Position numbers and translations under genes: made by a program. From UBA2177 sp964452735 (lineage in GTDB: Bacteria > Patescibacteriota > Dojkabacteria > SC72), in assembly GCA_964452735.1 (NCBI GenBank), contig CAYVNA010000001.1, positions 1-64,000 on the forward strand: a DNA stretch of 64,000 nt, written 5' to 3'. The notes under the pieces are model-generated. The model saw nothing but the letters and a program-made list of their open reading frames with translations. It was not told where the DNA came from and searched no databases. Of the stretch, positions 60,474 to 64,000 are shown in pieces. The first letter of the stretch is position 1; each line of letters starts with the position of its first letter.

Positions 60474-61640
60474 ATGGCAGATTTTAATAGAACAAAGCCA
60501 CACATGAATATCGGGACCTTAGGTCATATCGATCATGGTAAGACTACATTGGTTAGAGGTATTCTAAATGCATTCTCTACAGAGGCTGCAAATATGATAG
60601 ATAAGTTAGATAAAGATCCTGAGTCTAGAGCAAAATCTATAACTGTTGCTGTAGCTCATGTAGAATTTGAAACAGATACTAGACACTATGCATTGGTAGA
60701 TTGCCCAGGTCATAAAGATTACATCAAGAATATGATCACTGGTGCAGCTCAGATGGATGGCGCTATCTTGGTTATATCTTCAAATGATGGTGCTATGCCT
60801 CAAACAAAAGAGCATCTATTACTTGCAAAGCAAGTTGGTGTCCCTAAGATTGTTGTTTTCATAAACAAGTTTGGTGAAGCAGATGAGGAGATATTGGAAT
60901 TGATCAAAGCTGACGTTCAAGATCTATTAGCAAAGTATGGATATGATTCAAACGCTCCAATTATAGTTGGAGATGCTCTAAAAGCAGAGAAAGGTGAGCA
61001 GGAAGGATTAGATGCTGCAAAGGAACTTCTTAAAGCTGTTGATGAGTATATTGAATTACCAGAAAGAGATACAGAGAAGCCATTCCTTCTCCCTATAGAG
61101 GACGTTTTCTCTATTGAAGGTAGAGGAACAGTTGTTACAGGAAGAATAGAAAGAGGAAAGGTAAAAGTTGGTGAGGATGTTGATATCCTAGGAATGGGAA
61201 GAAAACCTCAAAAGACAGCTGTTACTGGAGTTGAGATGTTCAATAAGACATTGAATGAAGGTCAAGCAGGTGATAATGTAGGTATTTTGTTAAGAGGATT
61301 GAAGAGAGAGGATGTTGAAAGAGGTCAGATATTGGCAGCTCCTGGTTCTGTTACAACACATACAGAATTTAAAGCGGAGGTATATGTATTAAGCAAAGAA
61401 GAGGGTGGAAGACATACTCCATTTGTAACTGGATATAAACCTCAGTTCTATGTAAGGACAGCTGATGTTACTGGTGAGGTTGTACTTCCTGAGGGAGTTG
61501 AGATGGTTGCACCTGGTGACAATACCGAATTTACAGTTAAATTGGTTTCTCCAGTAGCTGCAGAGAAGGGTGTTACTTTTGCAATCAGAGAAGGTGGTCA
61601 AACAGTAGGTCATGGAGTTATAACGGAAATTATAAAGTAG
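60474..61640 (+). CDS. tuf: Elongation factor Tu with altered guanine-recognition motifs
   Basis: A 388-residue factor delivering aminoacyl-tRNA. G1 GHIDHGKTT and G3 DCPGH with the catalytic His (H80) are intact, and the three-domain layout is complete to GHGVITEIIK. Three guanine or switch elements differ from the family. G4 reads INKFGEADEE (N131-K132-F133-G134), so the Asp equivalent to E. coli D138 is Gly. G5 reads VGDALKA, with D167 replacing Ser173. Switch I reads AKSITVAV instead of ARGITINT, keeping the Mg-binding Thr (T57). The base of domain I is otherwise well conserved. It precedes rpsJ after a hairpin with a GTAA loop, the standard tuf position before the S10 operon. Confidence 0.96.
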   Translation: MADFNRTKPHMNIGTLGHIDHGKTTLVRGILNAFSTEAANMIDKLDKDPESRAKSITVAVAHVEFETDTRHYALVDCPGHKDYIKNMITGAAQMDGAILVISSNDGAMPQTKEHLLLAKQVGVPKIVVFINKFGEADEEILELIKADVQDLLAKYGYDSNAPIIVGDALKAEKGEQEGLDAAKELLKAVDEYIELPERDTEKPFLLPIEDVFSIEGRGTVVTGRIERGKVKVGEDVDILGMGRKPQKTAVTGVEMFNKTLNEGQAGDNVGILLRGLKREDVERGQILAAPGSVTTHTEFKAEVYVLSKEEGGRHTPFVTGYKPQFYVRTADVTGEVVLPEGVEMVAPGDNTEFTVKLVSPVAAEKGVTFAIREGGQTVGHGVITEIIK

Positions 61641-61648
61641 GCTTTGTT

Positions 61649-61676
61649 TTCGGAGGGTAGGTAACTACCCTCCGAA
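61649..61676 (+). terminator. 12-bp hairpin with GTAA loop between tuf and rpsJ
   Basis: A perfect 12-base-pair stem (61649-61660 with 61665-61676) is closed by GTAA, a GNRA-type tetraloop. The following sequence TAATTAGTTTAATTT is only weakly T-rich, so it is either an inefficient terminator after tuf, an mRNA-stabilising end or a leader structure of the S10 operon. Confidence 0.65.
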
Positions 61677-61707
61677 TAATTAGTTTAATTTAGCTCTTTT
61701 AAATAGA

Positions 61708-62019
61708 ATGGCTAATAGTACTGCGAAAATTAGGGTAAGATTGAAAGGATATGACTCTGTAGTAGTTGATAAATCTGCTAGGAGTATCATCGAGACAGCA
61801 ATAAGCACAGGTGCTAAAGTTGCAGGTCCAATTCCTCTCCCTACCAAGAGGAGAAAAGTTGCAGTAAATCGTTCGCCATTTATTTATAAAAGCTCAATTG
61901 AACACTTTGAGATAAATACTCATAAAAGAATAATAGATATCATAGATCCCACGCCAAAGACAATAGATGCTTTGCAGCATCTCCAAATGCCTGCGGGAGT
62001 AGATATCGGAATACAATAA
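61708..62019 (+). CDS. rpsJ: 30S ribosomal protein uS10
   Basis: A 103-residue protein, first gene of the S10 operon. AKIRVRLKGYDSVVVDKSARSIIETA, GPIPLPTKRRKVAVNRSPF and HFEINTHKRIIDI are diagnostic of uS10. Length is normal. The following genes rplC, rplD, rplW and rplB are in the canonical order. Confidence 0.98.
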   Translation: MANSTAKIRVRLKGYDSVVVDKSARSIIETAISTGAKVAGPIPLPTKRRKVAVNRSPFIYKSSIEHFEINTHKRIIDIIDPTPKTIDALQHLQMPAGVDIGIQ

Positions 62020-62035
62020 TTTATACATACTTTAA

Positions 62036-62620
62036 ATGAAGGCTCTAATAGGAATAAAAAAAGGAATGACAAGAGTTTTTAAAGAGGAGAAGATAGTCCC
62101 TGTAACCGTTATAGATACTAACGGCTGTACATTGTCACATATTGAGCCTAAGGGTTTTGAATTGGGTATCGGAAAGAAGAAGAACCCAAATAGAGCAATG
62201 AAAGGTAAGTATGGAGCATTGAACGATGTTCCTAGTATGAGGATGTATTTTGAAGGTGCTTTGGAAGAGGGTATAGATCCTGGTGCTGAAGTAAAAGCGG
62301 AAGCTTTTGTAAGTGGTGATAAAGTTACAGTTGTTGGTAAATCTAAAGGAAAAGGATTCGCAGGTGTTGTTAAGAGATGGGGTTTTGCAGGTGGTCCTAG
62401 AACTCATGGACAATCAGATAGGTTAAGAGCTCCTGGTTCCATAGGTGCAGGTACAGATCCGGGAAGAGTTTTGAAGGGAAAAAAGATGGCTGGAAGAATG
62501 GGTCAGGATAGAATTACTCTTAAAGATAGAGAGATAGTAGATATTAAAGATGGACTAGTACTCATATTGGGTCCAGTTCCTGGTTCTAAGGGTGATTTAG
62601 TCGGTATATTAGGAGAATAA
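62036..62620 (+). CDS. rplC: 50S ribosomal protein uL3
   Basis: A 194-residue protein. It starts MKALIGIKKGMTRVFKEEKIVPVTVIDT and contains GKGFAGVVKRWGFAGGPRTHG and the following RAPGSIGAGTDPGRVLKGKKMAGRMG loop segments that reach toward the peptidyl-transferase centre. Slightly shorter than the usual ~210. Upstream spacing from rpsJ is 16 bases. Confidence 0.98.
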   Translation: MKALIGIKKGMTRVFKEEKIVPVTVIDTNGCTLSHIEPKGFELGIGKKKNPNRAMKGKYGALNDVPSMRMYFEGALEEGIDPGAEVKAEAFVSGDKVTVVGKSKGKGFAGVVKRWGFAGGPRTHGQSDRLRAPGSIGAGTDPGRVLKGKKMAGRMGQDRITLKDREIVDIKDGLVLILGPVPGSKGDLVGILGE

Positions 62621-62622
62621 TA

Positions 62623-63225
62623 ATGGAAAAGAAAAAAATAAACAAAAAAGAAGAAACAAAGGAAATAAAGAAGGTGAAATTAAATCCTCAGGTTTGGGAA
62701 ATTCCATACAACGAGGACTTGATTGCACAGGTTCTTTATGTCTATTCTGCAAATGAAAGAAAAGGTACAGTTAAGCAGAAGTCTCGAGGTGAGGTATCTG
62801 GAGGTGGTAAAAAGCCTTGGAAACAGAAAGGTACAGGAAGAGCTAGATCTGGTTCTACTAGATCTCCCCTATGGGTAGGTGGTGGCGTAACATTTGCTAG
62901 CCATGATAGAAACTTCTCTAGGAGTATTAACAAGAAGATGGCAAGGAAGGCGACATGTGTAATGCTTTCTCAGAGATTAAGAGAAAGTGCATTGGAATTT
63001 GTAACGACAGGAGATGATGAGGTTAAGAATCTGAGGAATGAGAAATCTAAGACACTCCTAGTATCTGCTGATGAAAAAGTAGCTATGTTTGTTAGAAATT
63101 CGGAAAAGGTTAAGCTTGTAATGCCAAACAAATTAAATGCAAAGCACCTTGTGTCATACAAAAAAGTTTTAGTGGATAATGACAGCGTTAAGCTTTTAGA
63201 AGAAAGATTATCAAATGAAAAATAA
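62623..63225 (+). CDS. rplD: 50S ribosomal protein uL4
   Basis: A 200-residue protein with a Lys/Glu-rich N-terminal stretch (about 15 residues longer than typical), then the uL4 core: QKSRGEVSGGGKKPWKQKGTGRARSG and SPLWVGGGVTFASHDRNFS. This includes the extended loop that lines the exit tunnel. In E. coli uL4 regulates the S10 operon. It starts 2 bases after rplC and overlaps rplW by 11. Confidence 0.97.
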   Translation: MEKKKINKKEETKEIKKVKLNPQVWEIPYNEDLIAQVLYVYSANERKGTVKQKSRGEVSGGGKKPWKQKGTGRARSGSTRSPLWVGGGVTFASHDRNFSRSINKKMARKATCVMLSQRLRESALEFVTTGDDEVKNLRNEKSKTLLVSADEKVAMFVRNSEKVKLVMPNKLNAKHLVSYKKVLVDNDSVKLLEERLSNEK

Positions 63226-63508
63226 GGAAATGAAAATACAACCTATGATTTCTGAGAAAAGCTATGCCATGGCAAATGCATATAACAAGTATACTTTTCT
63301 TGTTCCAAGAGGTGTTAATAAGATAGAGTTAGCAAAATATATAGAGAGTAAGTATAAAGTTTCTGTAATCAACAGCAATAGTGTAGTTAGACCTGGGAAG
63401 ATGAAAAGAGATTTTAGAAGTAATAAGATGAGGAGAGAGAGCGATTTTTTGAAGATGATAGTAACCTTAAAAAAGGGAGATAAAATAGATGAATTTTTGA
63501 AGAACTAA
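63215..63508 (+). CDS. rplW: 50S ribosomal protein uL23
   Basis: A 97-residue protein near the tunnel exit. PMISEKSYAMANAYNKYTFLVPRGVNKIELAKYIE is the family core. The start at 63215 overlaps rplD by 11 bases; the ATG at 63230 (MKIQPMISEK) is an alternative that would avoid the overlap. Confidence 0.95.
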   Translation: MKNKEMKIQPMISEKSYAMANAYNKYTFLVPRGVNKIELAKYIESKYKVSVINSNSVVRPGKMKRDFRSNKMRRESDFLKMIVTLKKGDKIDEFLKN

Positions 63509-63509
63509 T

Positions 63510-64000
63510 ATGTCAGTAAGAAATTTTAAACCTACAACTTCTACACGAAGAAAGACGAAATTGGAAGACAGATCAAAGTTAGTGAAGGACTCTGGTCCTA
63601 GGAGTCTAACTATTGCTAAGAGACAAAGATCTGGGAGAAATAACCAAGGAAAGATAACAATAAGGCACAGAGGTGGTGGCTTTAAGAGGAGGGTAAGGGT
63701 TATTGATTTTAAGAGAGAGAAATATGGAGTTCCAGCTAAGGTTCTTGGTATGTATTTTGACCCTAATAGAACTGCACATTTAGCTCTTTTGCAGTATGCA
63801 GATGGAGAGAAAAGATATATAATTGCTCCTCGAGGACTTAATGTTGGTGATAAAATTGTGTCTGGCGAGCAGGTTGATGTTCTCCCTGGAAATGCAATGA
63901 GGATAAAGAATGTTCCATCAGGAACAATAGTGCACTGTGTTGAGAATGATCCTGGAAAGGGAGCTGTATATGGAAGGTCCGCAGGAGAGGTAATTGTAGT
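63510..64000 (+). CDS. rplB: 50S ribosomal protein uL2, partial at window edge
   Basis: The first 163 codons. MSVRNFKPTTSTRRKTKLED is followed by GRNNQGKITIRHRGGGFKRR and VRVIDFKREKYGVPAKVLG, typical of uL2, and the frame stays open to the window end. Overlaps nothing; begins 1 base after rplW stop. Confidence 0.97.
   Translation, partial: MSVRNFKPTTSTRRKTKLEDRSKLVKDSGPRSLTIAKRQRSGRNNQGKITIRHRGGGFKRRVRVIDFKREKYGVPAKVLGMYFDPNRTAHLALLQYADGEKRYIIAPRGLNVGDKIVSGEQVDVLPGNAMRIKNVPSGTIVHCVENDPGKGAVYGRSAGEVIV

Noticed and set aside
1..64000. Alternative genetic code with UGA recoded
   Set aside because: TGA serves as a stop at ends of intact genes and conserved proteins have no internal TGA.
1..64000. 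CRISPR arrays, tRNA/rRNA genes and insertion sequences
   Set aside because: No regularly spaced repeats, cloverleaf-like intergenic sequence or transposase frame was seen; spacers are too short for most of these.

Overview
The window is AT-rich, gene-dense bacterial chromosome: about 55 protein genes, no gene-free stretch above roughly 130 bases, and no rRNA, tRNA, CRISPR array or insertion sequence that I could recognise. Reading frames are intact with the standard stops TAA, TAG and TGA. Several traits point to a member of the Candidate Phyla Radiation (Patescibacteria): a C-terminally shortened alanyl-tRNA synthetase, a double-length ThyX, PrgI/VirB4-type secretion genes on the chromosome, a Gram-positive-like envelope set (sortase, LCP ligase, MltG, Rpf-like muralytic protein) and many lineage-specific surface proteins. 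The exact phylum is inference; I cannot place it without a tree. Two runs of N mark assembly gaps, inside nusA and inside a secretion gene near 44.6 kb.

Layout. 0-6.3 kb: an ABC exporter, then a one-carbon and thymidylate block (folD, glyA, double ThyX, dcd) that makes methylene-THF and dUTP and converts dUMP to dTMP. 6.3-13 kb: a surface protein, a Lon-type ATPase without protease domain, and a reverse-strand type IV secretion cluster (PrgI-like, TraC/VirB4-N-like, VirB4, small protein). 13-18.1 kb: nucleotidyltransferase, recF, lepA, two membrane proteins, rpsT. 18.2-30.6 kb: surface proteins, then reverse-strand genes for sortase, solute-binding protein, Ig-like protein, alaS, ruvX, mltG, an LCP ligase and holA. 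30.7-38.8 kb: dnaJ, nusA-infB, rpsO, pnp, then two rRNA methyltransferases. 38.8-52.6 kb: large cell-surface proteins and a second secretion block (VirB6-like, M23-peptidase protein, pseudo-amidase). 52.6-64 kb: a PcrA/UvrD helicase, an Rpf-like G5 protein, a TPR protein, fusA, a glycosyltransferase, tuf and the start of the S10 operon (rpsJ, rplC, rplD, rplW, rplB).

The most striking observation concerns translation. Both elongation factors, EF-G and EF-Tu, have lost the Asp of the guanine-recognition motif NKxD (EF-G reads NKIN, EF-Tu reads NKFG), and both carry an Asp in the G5 loop where SA is usual. IF-2 and LepA in the same window keep NKCD and NKID. This suggests altered or re-engineered nucleotide recognition in the two elongation GTPases.

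A second pattern is promoter architecture. At many genes a good -10 box, often extended (TGnTATAAT), ends only 5-8 bases before the start codon, and Shine-Dalgarno sequences are nearly absent. This implies widespread leaderless transcripts.
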